A stretch of 64,000 nt of DNA from positions 85,533,267 to 85,597,266 of the forward strand of contig OY740770.1 of NCBI GenBank assembly GCA_963513935.1, given 5' to 3'. Position 1 is the first letter of the stretch. Every line of letters starts with the position of its first letter. The stretch is from Aphrophora alni (taxonomy: Eukaryota > Arthropoda > Insecta > Hemiptera > Aphrophoridae). Below the pieces are notes generated by a model. It saw only the letters and a list, made by a program, of their open reading frames with translations. It was not told where the DNA came from and searched no databases. Positions 22,959 to 33,577 of the stretch are shown here, one piece after another. Both the position numbers and the translations under genes were made by a program.

Positions 22959-23220
22959 TTCAAATACTAAGGAAGTAACTATTTATTTTAAATATAACTA
23001 GAGGGTACATAATCCTCTGTTCGCGGTACAACTCTCGTTCAGCCAATCGTTGTCCTCGTTTTCATAATACCGTATAGTTAACAGAATGTTAAAATATGTT
23101 ACACATTATTAATCAGAAGACGAAAATAGTTACATTTTTTTCTCCAAACAAGTAGGCTACGGTATTTACTTTTTCAAGTTTATAAATAAAACTATATTTT
23201 AACTAGTTACCATTTTACTT

Positions 23221-23450
23221 TCACACTATACTATAGTATAGAGAAAGTATAGGCCTAGTGATCGCAAAAAAATCGATGATGAGATTTTTGTGGATATATC
23301 CGTTTTGGGACCCCCTGAGTCCAAAAAAGTGGTTTTTACAAAATGTCTGTCTGTATGTTTGTATGTAAGTATGTCTGTATGTATAAAAAGCTAGAGAGAA
23401 AAATATTCGATCGATTTCAAACAAATCTGCACCAAGCATGTCAATTAGGC
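23221..23450 (+). repeat. dispersed repeat with palindromic head and TGTC/TGTA tract, copy 1
   Basis: Begins with a palindromic 'ACTATAGTATAGAGAAAGTA' head, then 'GATCGCAAAAAAATCGATG', a 'CTGAGTCCAAAAAAGTGG' block, a TGTCTGTATGT microsatellite and 'ATTCGATCGATTT'. The same order occurs at 25552-25830, so this is a non-coding repeat family with an internal microsatellite. The open frame across it on the minus strand is an artefact. Confidence 0.75.
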
Positions 23451-23490
23451 ATGCTTTATTTTTGTTTAAATTTGTTAAATTGTTAAATTT

Positions 23491-23818
23491 GTTTAACAAC
23501 AAAACACACGTCATAGTACTTTTCCCAGCCCTAAAATGTATGTTATACTGTACAGTCCTAATTGTAGTTATGCGATTAAGCAGAAAAGTGTCTTAAATTA
23601 ATTCAGCAGCCTAGACGGTTACTTTTGGTAGTGTTTAACAACAAAACACATGTCATAGTACTTTTCCCAGCCCTAAAATGTATGTTATACTGTACAGTCC
23701 TAATAGTAGTCATGCGATTAAGCAGAAAAGTGTCTTAAATTAATTCAGCAGCCTAAACAGTTACTTTTGGTAGTGTTTAACAACAAAACACATCTCATAG
23801 TACTTTTCCCAGCCTTAT
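23491..23818 (+). repeat. 142-bp tandem repeat, 2.3 copies
   Basis: Units start 'GTTTAACAACAAAACACA' at 23491, 23633 and 23775. The two full units are about 95% identical by eye and the third breaks off near 23818. The repeat is flanked on the left by short TTAAATTTGTT iterations. No coding sequence is apparent. Confidence 0.9.
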
Positions 23819-24214
23819 GGCATTTATTGTCTGGGCATTGAAAGACAAGAAATTGAGTTATTCGGCAAAATACACTGGGAAATCCTCACACTTAACAAAT
23901 ATCATAAACCACCTAACTTATAGAAAGGTTTTGAACCCGAACGGCCATAAAGGACCAACGGGTTTTCACTAATTGGTTCTGTTAAAAGCATGCGTTAATG
24001 ACATACCTATAAATATATGTAAAGTTTTTTTCACAAACACTCCCGAAATTACACGCCCTAACTACATGTAAAAAAAAGTTTGCTAATGGCCACCTTAGGA
24101 TCGTCACGTTTAGTTAAACAGGTAATACAAATTTTCCCTAGGCCCTTTAGTGGAACCGACCTTATTAACCTATCTTGTTATTTGTGCTTTAGATAATAGT
24201 ATTAATACATACAA

Positions 24215-24440
24215 CTGCTATATTATAAATTGCAAATATACAGCTTGCCCTTGAAATCTCTGGTCCCCTTTTGTGGATTTGTTCCTGGAATCGAGACAAA
24301 CATATTTCACAATATAAACATAGGTCAACGGTGCTTACTTTTTCGTCTGTCTGTCTGTATGTTTTTTCACAAAATAATTCATATCTATAGAACGGTTTCT
24401 CCAATTGAGTTCAAACTAGACTTGAAGTTATACCTAATTA
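24215..24440 (+). repeat. dispersed repeat, forward copy of an inverted pair
   Basis: 'GAAATCTCTGGTCCCCTTTT', then 'GTGGATTTGTTCCTGG', 'ACAAACATATTTC', a CTGTCTGTATGT tract and 'AACGGTTTCTCCAATTGAG' match the reverse complement of 26150-26380 in the same order. The open frames annotated by length alone on both strands here are artefacts of the repeat. Confidence 0.7.
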
Positions 24441-24572
24441 TGATCTATTATAAATAAAATAAACGATTATATCCAATCATGCGTTTAAAAATGGCGACTG
24501 TTAAAAATGTCATACCTAACAAACTAAAAAACCTTTTATTTTGTCAAAAAATTTCAATACATCTTTGTTGTT

Positions 24573-24810
24573 GCCCTTTTCAATTTCCTATCGAAAAGTG
24601 TAATAATCAAAACAATTGGATGAAGGATAATAGTTAAGTTAAGGATTATAACTTAATAGCATAATATGTACACACAATATATTGTTTTGTTTACTGTGTT
24701 GGTATAAGATGCTGGGTTGAACAAACCTATTATTACACATAACTTAACTATTATCCTTCATCCGATTGTTTTGGCGGTTACACCATCCGATACGAAATGA
24801 AAAGGGCTAC
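24573..24810. repeat. long inverted repeat (~70-bp arms)
   Basis: Left arm (about 24573-24643: 'GATGAAGGATAATAGTTAAG' and flanks) pairs with the right arm (about 24739-24810: 'CTTAACTATTATCCTTCATC' and flanks) around a ~95-bp centre. A partial third copy of the arm lies at 25350-25420. It may be the two ends of a foldback or MITE-like element. Confidence 0.75.
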
Positions 24811-24827
24811 AAAAATAATTTCTTGAA

Positions 24828-25002
24828 AAATTTGATTTAAAAATTATCTCATATCACTTACTTTCTTTCATTAATACTATTGTTTGTCAAATACTAATGA
24901 AGTAACTATTTATTTTAAATATAACTAGAGGGTACATAATCCTCTGTTCGCGGTACAACTCCCGTTCAGCCATTCGTTGTCCTCGTTTTCATAACCTCGG
25001 TT
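24828..25002 (+). repeat. dispersed repeat, uninterrupted copy
   Basis: Collinear with 22664-23075 but lacking the 229-bp insertion, so it serves as the empty-site reference. It runs from 'TTGATTTAAAAATTATCTC' through 'CGCGGTACAACTCCCGTTC' to 'CCTCGTTTTCATAA'. Confidence 0.75.
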
Positions 25003-25349
25003 TTTGGGCAATTCAGGTTTGAAATTTTCAAACACCTTATTGTATATAATCGGTTATCTTGTTTAAATAGATCATTGTTAGATTACACTTTGTGCAAAGT
25101 TTGAGCTCAATCAGTAATATAATTCTCTAGTTAAAAATTATTTAGTGAAAAAACAAATTGGTGGCTATGGGGAAACAAAGCTTGTCCGGACCCATGTCTA
25201 ATTGATTTTTTTTCTCATTCTTATGTGCTGAATCATATCTTAGAATATTGCAGAGTAATTACAAAACATCCTGCATATACTTAAAAATCTTATTAAAACT
25301 ATGCAAAACATCCCAATATTGTGATTACGTACGCTGTTATTATCTTTAA

Positions 25350-25420
25350 CTTAACTGTTATCCTTCATCCGATTGTTTTGAAGTTATAAAATCCGATAGG
25401 GAATTAAAAGTGCTACAAAA
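25350..25420 (+). repeat. third copy of the 24739-24810 arm
   Basis: 'AACTGTTATCCTTCATCCGA', 'TTGTTTTGAAGTTATAAAAT' and 'CCGATAGGGAATTAAAAGTG' follow the right arm of the 24573-24810 inverted repeat closely. This shows the arm is part of a dispersed family. Confidence 0.65.
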
Positions 25421-25551
25421 AGGTGTCTTGAATTTTTTTTTGTTAAAATGTTCTGTTTTTGGGTATATTAGATTAGAAATTTCCAAACAGTCGCCATTAC
25501 TAAATGCAAGATTGGATATAATCCTTTTTTTTACCTAAAGTAGATCTTTTT

Positions 25552-25830
25552 ACTTTCTCACTATCTTACTATAGTATAGAGAAAGTATAAAGTGATCGCA
25601 AAAAAAATCGATGTTGAGATTTTTGTGGATATATCTCTTTTGGGACTCCCTGAGTCCAAAAAAGTGGTTTTTACAAAATGTCTCTCTGTATGTATGTCTG
25701 TCTGTCTGTATGTCTGTCTCTATGTCTGTATGTCTGTATGTAGACAAAGCTAGAGAGAAAACTATTCGATCGATTTAAAAAAAAATTACACCAAACATTT
25801 CAATTAGGTCTGTACAGATGCACGAAAAAG
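25552..25830 (+). repeat. dispersed repeat with palindromic head and TGTC/TGTA tract, copy 2
   Basis: Same order of blocks as 23221-23450: palindromic ACTATAGTATAG head, GATCGCAAAAAAAATCGATG, CTGAGTCCAAAAAAGTGG, then a longer TGTCTGTA microsatellite (about 25680-25742) and ATTCGATCGATTT. The copies differ mostly in the microsatellite and by scattered substitutions. Confidence 0.75.
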
Positions 25831-26149
25831 GGTTTAGACAAATTTTTGTAAAATAACCCCCTTAATGGCCAAAAAACTCCCAAAAAATCAGTTATTATTT
25901 TTTTATAAAAAAAAACGGCTCTAACGATTTTGATAAAATTTTGCTTATTTTTAGCCCTTAATGTACCCTACCATATGCGAAAATCGGCATCTAAAAATTC
26001 TCGTTTAGGTAATAATAATAATAATAATTTTATTATTAGAAACTCTCCTACTTTAATGTGTTCCTTCTTCTACTTTAATACAATTGTGAAGTCACAGTGA
26101 ATCTGTTTAGTAATTTAAATGTGAGAAAGTATGTGCCAGTTTCTGGTAC
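25831..26149. other. non-coding spacer with TAA repeat
   Basis: Contains 'CGGCTCTAACGATTTTGATA', the kind of text found near Helitron or SINE-like 5' regions in insects, and a short (TAA)n tract at about 26010-26030. Nothing firmer is visible. Confidence 0.3.
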
Positions 26150-26380
26150 CGTTTATTTAGGTATAACTTCATGTCACGTTTGAACCGAATCGGTCAAACC
26201 ATTCTCTAGATAGATATCAATTATTATTTTGTTAAAAACACATAGAACCTACATACAGATAGACGATAAAGTAAGCACCGTAGACCCATTATTATATTGC
26301 GAAATATGTTTGTCTTGATCCCAGTAACAAATCCACAAAAGGGGACCAGAGATTTCGGGGGCATCCTGTATATAATCATA
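26150..26380 (-). repeat. dispersed repeat, reverse copy of an inverted pair
   Basis: The reverse complement runs 'GAAATCTCTGGTCCCCTTTT', 'GTGGATTTGTTACTGG', 'ACAAACATATTTCGCAATAT', matching 24215-24440. Each copy retains bases the other lost, so together they give a better consensus. Confidence 0.7.
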
Positions 26381-27493
26381 TGTAACACAATACAATATAA
26401 CAATAGTCCCATGTAGGTATATAATGTTTCCAGATTTTTCGTTGGAATTACAACTTTTTTTACTAGAACCCCTTATTCTGTACTGAAGAACAAATTAATT
26501 CTTTATAAAAACATAATTTATAGAAAGATTGGTTAAGCTATGCCTAAACTCGGTCAAGGCTTGTACCAATGTACTAGGATACTTAGATAGCATTTTTTTT
26601 TATTGGAGATGGCATAACAGTTGAACCCAGCCTATATGTATGTATTCACCTTAAAAGTAGGTGGAAATCACTAAATAAAAGTTTTAATAGTAAAATTGAG
26701 TGTTGGTGTGGAAAAGTGGGTTTTGTGAGCCCGAACGGTTCGTCGGAGAAATAACCTAAATAGTAAAATATGTAGGAAATTTTATGTTCTTTCATTTTGA
26801 ATATGCTAGAGAGGTTATTAAAGAATAATTGATAGTTTACGAGTTACAAGAGAAAACCCACAAGAATGAGATTTTTTACTTTTTTTGCATTTTTGTCAAT
26901 GTCGCGTCACGAAATTTGTAAGCAAACCTCAGATTCGGATTCAGCACCCCAAAAACATACAGAGGGGAAGAAATAAAAACTACCCCACAACTTTCCTTGT
27001 AAAAACAAAATTTGACTGTTTTCTATAATCCACCAATGTAATTTGACATATGTACAATTGAACAATATACAAACACATTTTTGTTCAAATACTAAGAGAC
27101 GAGAAGCTCAAAAGTTGTAGATTGATAATTTCCAAAATATCAATTTAACAATGAATTTTACGAGAAGTTGGAGTCCTAAAGTTGTGCCCAACAAAATTAA
27201 TCTTTACTAGAAATTAACCATTCTAGTGCGCTTAAGGCTTATTTTGCGCACTTGTTCACAACCACTCGTTAACTCTGTCGCTGGAGTTGTAGTTTAAGCT
27301 ACAAAGCCGTTACATTTGCTGTTCATTAGCCCCCTTTCACATCCCGCCGGAAATAAGTCGAGTTACAGTAACCCTATATTATGTTCATATTAGGTTAATA
27401 CCATTCAGTTTTACTCGTTTTCAGTTACATATGAAATTACTTACTTATTCAAATACAGTAGATTAGGTTGTATTAAACGCTTTAATTGTTTAG
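26381..27493. other. non-coding stretch
   Basis: No gene or known repeat was identified. The part at 27150-27340 is somewhat less AT-rich but has no open frame of interest. Confidence 0.4.
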
Positions 27494-27730
27494 TATACAG
27501 GGTGTTTTGCGAGAGTTTGGCACAACTTCGGAAGATGATAGGGGTCCACCTAAAAAAATCAAAATTGTTCATATGTACCTAGGTCTAGAAAAGCTTCGTT
27601 TTCCAGACATCCGCCATTTTGTTTCTTTTCTAAAATGATTTATACCTGACCGATTGAGTTTAAACTTGGCACAAAGTTTAACCTAACAATAATAGACCCT
27701 ATATATACAGGGTGAGTTTCTACTGATACC
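27494..27730. repeat. repeat unit starting and ending with TACAGGGTG
   Basis: 'ATACAGGGTGTTTTGCGAGAG' at about 27498 and 'ATACAGGGTGAGTTTC' at about 27706 bracket about 200 bp that includes 'GACCGATTGAGTTTAAACTT' and 'GGCACAAAG'. (T)ATACAGGGTG is a common terminal motif of insect DNA transposons and MITEs. Here both occurrences point the same way, so this could be two adjacent left ends rather than one element. Confidence 0.4.
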
Positions 27731-27923
27731 ATTAACTTCGCCAGTATGTTCTACTCACTAAATGGAATAAAAAAGTTCATATGGTCCCATGCCCGATCTC
27801 AACCGTTTGGCTGTAGTCGCGAATTTTGTGTTTTTTTCAAAATCATGCTATTTTGCCTCACTATTTGTTTGAGAAATTTAGTGTTTAAGACATTCTCGCT
27901 CTTGATCAGAGGACATTTTTCGC

Positions 27924-28003
27924 ATATATACTCTTGTTCAGAGCACAGTTACTGTCCTCTGAATATTAGGAGGACAGTGTGTTCTCATCAAGAGTATATA
28001 TAT
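27924..28003. repeat. inverted repeat, ~35-bp arms
   Basis: 'ATATATACTCTTG…GTCCTC' (27924-27959) pairs with 'GAGGACAG…CAAGAGTATATAT' (27970-28003) around a 10-base centre, with a few mismatches in the middle. Further partial repeats of GAGGACA and CTGTCC lie on either side. It could be a MITE core or a hairpin-forming transcript. Confidence 0.7.
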
Positions 28004-28243
28004 AACTTACTGTCCCCTTAACATGAGTTTACATAACACGGATTTTTGTAACAAATGCTGCCAACATAGGTCTTGTCCCCAACATTTTCCATATTATTTC
28101 ATGGAGAAGGGTTTTATCTAATTATTATAAACATCATCATGTTACTTACCCAGTCTAACATTAATACTAAGACACCGTTTGACCGATTAACATGAAAATT
28201 GGCACACACATGAATTATTTTAAGGAGAAGGTTTTTATTGAAT

Positions 28244-28745
28244 TACTATAGGTTTACCCGGCTTCGCCGGGGACTTCTATCATATGTTATTCACTAATAA
28301 ATGTTGAATATGATCTTGATTTCAAAATATTCGTAAACCCGTCTGCTAGCACCTAATTGAAGAATCATGCGCAAGACCCTAAAAATGATAGTAATGAGGT
28401 AAATAAAGTATTTTTACAAAGTAGAAATTTACTCAGTAACAGTAACTTTTTTCAGATGATCCGGTGCTATAGGATTGTGTGGTAGTTGGAATATAAGGAG
28501 ATAAACCTCAAAATATAAGAAGTAAAAGCTTTTTATTGAAAACATTCTAACTATTTAAAATTCTTGTTTATAAACAACATTTTTCCTTTTGTTATCTGGG
28601 GGTAAGTTATACAAATTTTTCGGATTTCCTACTCGAGATCAAGCTCCGTATAATTGACCGTGAGAAAAACAGGAATCTTTGAGACTTATGCCGCAATACT
28701 TTAAAGTTTGTCCCTATGGTTTATCTGGCTTATTGTTAATGTGTA
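28244..28745 (-). mobile_element. Helitron 3' portion (minus strand)
   Basis: Read on the minus strand, the helicase C-terminus (28558-28745) is followed by about 280 bp of untranslated sequence. It ends in a strong hairpin, CCCCGGCGAAGCCGGG (28257-28273), and TAAACCTATAG (28246-28256). A GC-rich hairpin about 10 bases before a CTAG-like end is the Helitron 3' signature. Here the end reads CTATAG, so it is either altered or belongs to a variant. The 5' part was not found. Confidence 0.6.
28558..28745 (-). pseudogene. Helitron Pif1-like helicase, C-terminal end
   Basis: The minus-strand frame reads 'NKPDKP', stop, 'GQTLKYCGISLKDSCFSHGQ', 'LYGA', stop, 'SRVGNPKNLYNLPPDNK' and 'RKNVVYK'. It follows the Helitron helicase motif VI region (INKxQGQTLxxxG…FSHGQLYVAxSRVG…KNVVYxxV). 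One frame over, just upstream, 'VRPICYTLTI' supplies the preceding motif, so a frameshift splits INK. With two stops and a frameshift the fragment is dead. Confidence 0.8.
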
Positions 28746-29128
28746 ACATATGGGTCTGACTTTTTAATCTTACAAAAGTTATCGGCGTAACTTTACATAG
28801 TCTATAGTCTTTACTTTATTTCTTATTTATCCACTACATCTAGTAAAACTTAGTGGTTTATCAGGCTTATTGTTAATGTGTGACAATTGGGTCTGACTTT
28901 ATAATCTTACAAAAGTTAACGGTTTAACTGTACATACTGTATAGTGTTTACTTTATTTTTGATTTATCCCTTACATCTAGTAAAACCTAATGGTTTAACT
29001 GGCTTATTGTTAATGTGTGACAATTGTGTCTGACGTTGTCATCTCGCAAAAAGTTAACGGTTCAACTGTATATACTGTATATTACTTACTTTATTTCTGA
29101 TTTATCCCTTGCATCTAGTGAAAAGGAA
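28718..29128 (-). repeat. 137-bp tandem repeat, 3 copies
   Basis: Units begin 'GGTTTATCTGGCTTATTGTT' at 28718, 28855 and 28992 and each ends near 'ACATCTAGTAAAAC'. The first unit overlaps the Helitron helicase fragment, so the repeated unit includes the 'INNKPDKP' coding piece. Part of a Helitron has been tandemly amplified. Confidence 0.85.
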
Positions 29129-31100
29129 GCAAGACTATCGTCACCTTTGAATACGTATTCATTGACGTCATTTAAGTTAAAAATATAAATAAATAAAAAC
29201 CAACCCACTCTATAAATATTACATCACATCCTTTTTTTGCCCTATGGTAATCTATTAATAAAATTTTTAAAGACATTTCTACTTTTAAAAAAATAGAGAT
29301 TGAGATTGTAGTTTTTCTTCGTATAAATTTATCTCTATTCAGACAAAATGTGTATATTCTAAAAACACAGTAGAAATGTAAACTTTTTGGAGGTATTAAA
29401 AATATATTATATAACATTGATTAGTATAACATTTATATAATATAAAATTAATTAATAAATATATTGAAATTGCTATTTTAAACGACAAAGGCCTACTTAG
29501 GAAAATGTATTAAAAACCAAATCTATAACTAATTATGAGGGCTAGATACCAATTTTTTACGACATAATGCTACAAATCTTCTTTCCTTGTAATATTTAGC
29601 ATTTACTTGGTGGCCGGTATGTAGTGGCCGGTTGCATAAACGTCAATCAGACATGATCTATGATCATCGTCCAAATTGATCTAACATCAAGAGTTTATGT
29701 TTATTATTGATTATATGTTTAGAGTTTACCTAACATTATATTTTGTTGTATTACTTCATGTTTCATTGATTGTAGACATAAAAATTGACCAAGCTGCAAA
29801 ATTAGCAGTCTAGTAGTCGTTCAGGTAGCCTCTGCCCCTAATAAAACAAAGGGGCTACAGTGTGTTGATCTATAAAAGAAACTAAAAGTTTTGTTAGAGG
29901 TTTTAGACTAATGTCTCCAATGCCTAGTATCTGTTGTCTTTAATGCAGTGAAATTACATTTATACAAAAATTCAATACAATCAGTATGAAAATATTTTAA
30001 TAATAAAAATTAAATCCAATTTTAATCCTAATCTTTTAAATTTTGGACATTTATAATTCATTATTATTTTAAACACATATTATTGAGACATTATCAAATT
30101 TCAGCACAATATTTAAAACGCTTAAGTTTCAACTAAAAGTTATCGCACATTAGGACCGTTTAAGGTTATAATTATTATTGTTATGGAATAAATACTTCTT
30201 TCCACAGAACTTTGGTTTAACCGGAACAGAATGGTCAGGATCGAATTTAAAACCTATATCCTTTTAGGCCCTACTAAAAATATTAAGGATTTGTGATTAT
30301 AGATTGCCAAAAATTTGCCAAAAAATTACCGTTTCCCGTATTTACATTGAGGTGGATTGTAATAACTGTTATTGATGTACTCAATCGAAAGAAACTGACT
30401 TCTTAAACTGTTAAAAATTATAAATAGCTAGGAAGGAATTCACGACTGACGTAAAAATTTGTCTATTAAACCGAAAATGTATATCTTTGTTTTCTTTTAT
30501 ATGTGTGTGAATTTGTTACATAAATAAAACTAAAATTTATTTTAGGAAAGTTTGATAGAAAGGTTTCTACGGTAGTCTGTAATTTATTTTTTCTAAAAAT
30601 ATTGTGACTGACCATTACAACTCTCTCATTATCAGGAATTATTTTGTCTTAACTGCTATGTTGAGGTTCAGGTAGCCAGGGCGTTAAGACTAACCTAGCC
30701 TCTCTTAGTTTTATGACACTAAGAGACATTTTTAAATATATTTTAAATGAGCCTGACGTTTTATCTTTTCGGGAAAATCATTGTTTTTAAAATTCCTTTA
30801 GACTTAGAAAGCGAACACTATCCCAATTCATATTGCCAACAATTAAAAATAGCGTATGCCTTTTACATTTTAGGAATCTTGATTTTCTTAGTAATAACGA
30901 TGCCATTTTTCAATTAAGATAATTAATATTACTACTGTTACATATTAATTGTAAACAAGTGAATGGATCAAAACAATAACGAACTTTGTCTAAGAACTGT
31001 TTCTTGTTAAATAAGAAAGTTTGTGTGTATGTATATTTTGGAGCACACTTTAAGAGTGTTATATAGGTAAGGAATTTTTTTTATAAGTTCTAAATTTAAA
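29129..31100. other. AT-rich stretch, no gene seen
   Basis: Nothing firm was recognised. 'GGCCGGTTGCATAAACGTCA' near 29626-29645 resembles the start of some insect MITEs, but no partner end was found within 1 kb. Confidence 0.35.
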
Positions 31101-31268
31101 ATGGATGAGTCAGAGGTGGGAGACACAACAAATTACCTGACGTTAAAGTTGAAGAAGTCCTGGAAAATATTTCAAAGTTTTTAAACAATAAATCGTACTA
31201 TAGCTATTCAACAACTCGAGCAGAATATTGGAGAACTCAAAAATTCCAATAACTTATTTCAATAACCT
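31101..31268 (+). pseudogene. weak coding-like remnant
   Basis: ATG at 31101 gives 'MDESEVGDTTNYLTLKLKK', then a stop, then 'AIQQLEQNIGELKNSNNLF' with a coiled-coil look. No family was recognised. The text resembles a decayed coding piece more than random AT-rich DNA, but this is a judgement by eye. Confidence 0.15.
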
Positions 31269-32760
31269 ATGTATGGTCAAAGTTATAGGCTTCTTTGGCG
31301 CAGAAGGATAGCACTTTCGTAAAGGATCTTTAATTGTGGTGTCTTATATTTATTTAATTTTAGCAATAATAAATGAATTACAGTACTGTAGTTATTAGTT
31401 AAAGCACAAATTTGGTAATTTCCCTAGTTCACAATATTATCCTGAAAACGGAAAGATAGACAGCCAGAGTGAAGTCTAAAGAGGACTTTATTTTTATTAT
31501 ATAGAGGAACTATATTAATCTTTGTTTTTCTAAATCTTAGGTACTTGGTTCGAATCTAAATCTCGTTATTATTTTTTTTTAATAAGCCTAAAGATTTCAA
31601 TTTATTTAGGAAAGGCTATTTATAATACTAAATTAATTACGATTATACAAAGAAAGTACGTTTGTTGTTTTTAAGATTCGTGTTAAATAGAACAATGTTG
31701 AAAATACAATAATGAGACACCGTGAAAATAATAGAGGTTGCAGTTTTACAAGAACAGAAAAACATCCCCCCCCAGCCCACATCCAAAACAGAATCACGGA
31801 CGCATGTTATTCACAATTATCATCACATCAGAGAATAATCTATATTTCCGTTCGCACAGTTGGTTTGTTCACATGTAGGCCTATAGGTTACTCATCAACA
31901 TTTGAAGAATTGTGGCAGGAAGTAGTTCTTCCTTCATTGGAACACACTGAGCATTGAGTTCAGATTTGATAAACGCATTTTTCATGTGAAGTTTTACACG
32001 AGATTTGAAAATGATTTCCATTTTAAAATGTTAAAGTCGTATATATTGAAAACTTGTTAACCTTATAAAACAATTACACGAGAGTAAAAACTTTTATTTG
32101 TTAATGACGAACAATATGGTATTTATATTTTTACTGTAGCAGTAAAAGAAAATATATTTGAACAGAAAAGGGAAAATTGCATCACAAATATTATATAATT
32201 TTAACAACAAATAAACTTGTGCTCTATGAAGTAAGAATCGGTTGACATTTGATGGTTAGAGAAGTGAGGGGTTGGTTTTGAGATTGTCTAGATAAACATT
32301 TATAGTTAGTTATAGAAATTCGAACAAACAATATTAGGTAGTAGCAAATTTTAAAAAAATAGTAGAAATAGGCTGTGGATATCTGGTTATGACCTCATAT
32401 GCTTAGTAAGGAGGGAGTAATGCAACGTTGTCACATGGTGTGTTTTTTCTACCTTCGCCAATTCACTGTTTATTTTACAATTGGACACAATATTAATATT
32501 TGCCCGGTCGCAAATTTGACTACATTTGTATTCAGGAACTTTACAACTATATTTTAAATATTTAATAATGTTTTTAATTGATTAAAAAAATACTATTATT
32601 AGGTCTGGAATATGAAGGACAAACGTTTATTTATTGTTTACCTTATTTTTGAGGGTCACTCAAATTATAAAGTCATACTATGCCACGTAAAAGTCAGACT
32701 TTTTTATTTCTAGAAATGAATAGAGGTGTAAGTACGCCTTTGATAAGTTATGTTGTTTTT
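31269..32760. other. non-coding stretch
   Basis: No gene recognised. The frame 31712-31957 lacks known motifs and crosses a C-run. See the rejected list for a tRNA A-box look-alike near 31290. Confidence 0.35.
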
Positions 32761-32771
32761 CAGAGACAAGA

Positions 32772-32883
32772 ACCCTTAGATGCCGAGGATCCCACAAGAA
32801 AAAAAAACAAGTGTTATCCATTTAATTTACCTTTCTTAACGGAATTAATTCAACAAATCGGTCGGGATGAACATCCTGGATAA
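32772..32883 (+). CDS. possible short terminal exon, unrecognised
   Basis: After a good-looking acceptor (a T-rich tract, 'GTTGTTTTTCAG' at 32750-32762) the frame reads 'QEPLDAEDPTRKK' and 'YPFNLPFLTELIQQIGRDEH', ending TAA near 32881. The composition is protein-like and the local GC is raised. No family was recognised, no upstream exon was found, and it may be chance. Confidence 0.18.
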
Positions 32884-33103
32884 ATTGTATTGGTTTACAT
32901 AAACTGTTGTTTAATAAGTCTTTCATGGAGAGAAAATTGCACTTCACCGTCCAGTAGTTCAATAAATCAATGATTTAGGCAACTCAAGACATATATGTAA
33001 GCTTAACATTAATTTCATCAACCATGATAATTGATCGGATGATAATCACCCTGCTTGTCCAGAATTTAGAATAAATTTAGATAGTACTCAACAAAAAAAC
33101 CTT

Positions 33104-33328
33104 TCAAAAAGGTAAAACTTTCGTAAGTATGACCTTGCGTTTTATTCCCTTTAACTTACTCAACACATTGTTACATTTTCCTTTTCCTTGTATCTGAAGT
33201 AATTTAATAAATAAGGCAGCGAAAGCATGAGAAATCATACTGGGGTGGGGGTTGTCTCTGAACACTATTCCAGTGGGCGACATATCACCCCACATTTGAT
33301 TTATTAATAAATTCCTAAATACTACCAT
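33104..33328 (-). CDS. unrecognised short ORF on the minus strand
   Basis: ATG-initiated 74-codon frame with 'GDMSPTGIVFRDNPHPSMIS' and 'HAFAALFIKLLQIQGKG'. The N-terminal two thirds look coding and the C-terminal part looks like translated AT-rich DNA. It lies 250 bp beyond the end of the Pif1-like remnant on the same strand and could belong to the same element. Confidence 0.2.
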   Translation of the reverse strand: MVVFRNLLINQMWGDMSPTGIVFRDNPHPSMISHAFAALFIKLLQIQGKGKCNNVLSKLKGIKRKVILTKVLPF

Positions 33329-33577
33329 CTTGGAAAAACAATTTTTATTAATAAACCAATAATATAAAATTTATTGAGCATATATTATATTAATAATCAT
33401 TTCGAAGTTGGATTATACAAAGACTTGAATATAACTTGCATAATATCTTCAACAACCATAAAATAGTATTAAATTTTTTTTTTAAACGTAAGTGAGCAGT
33501 TAAAAATCGAAAATTCAATTTAAAACTTAAAATATTTCTAAAGAAGATAACATGAGCAATATTATTTTATATTTTAT

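Larger units (their letters stand above)
22640..23075 (+). repeat. dispersed repeat copy, interrupted by an insertion
   Basis: Left part (about 22664-22729) and right part (about 22946-23075) are collinear with the uninterrupted copy at 24828-25002, including 'TCATATCACTTACTTTC' and 'GAGGGTACATAATCCTCTG'. The two parts are separated by the 229-bp insertion annotated below. The family is unidentified and appears non-coding. Confidence 0.7.

Noticed and set aside
31287..31570. tRNA A-box look-alike (TTTGGCGCAGAAGGATAGC) near 31289 and a B-box-like GGTTCGAATCT near 31544
   Set aside because: The boxes are about 250 bp apart and neither the T stem nor the acceptor pairs, so no tRNA can be drawn.
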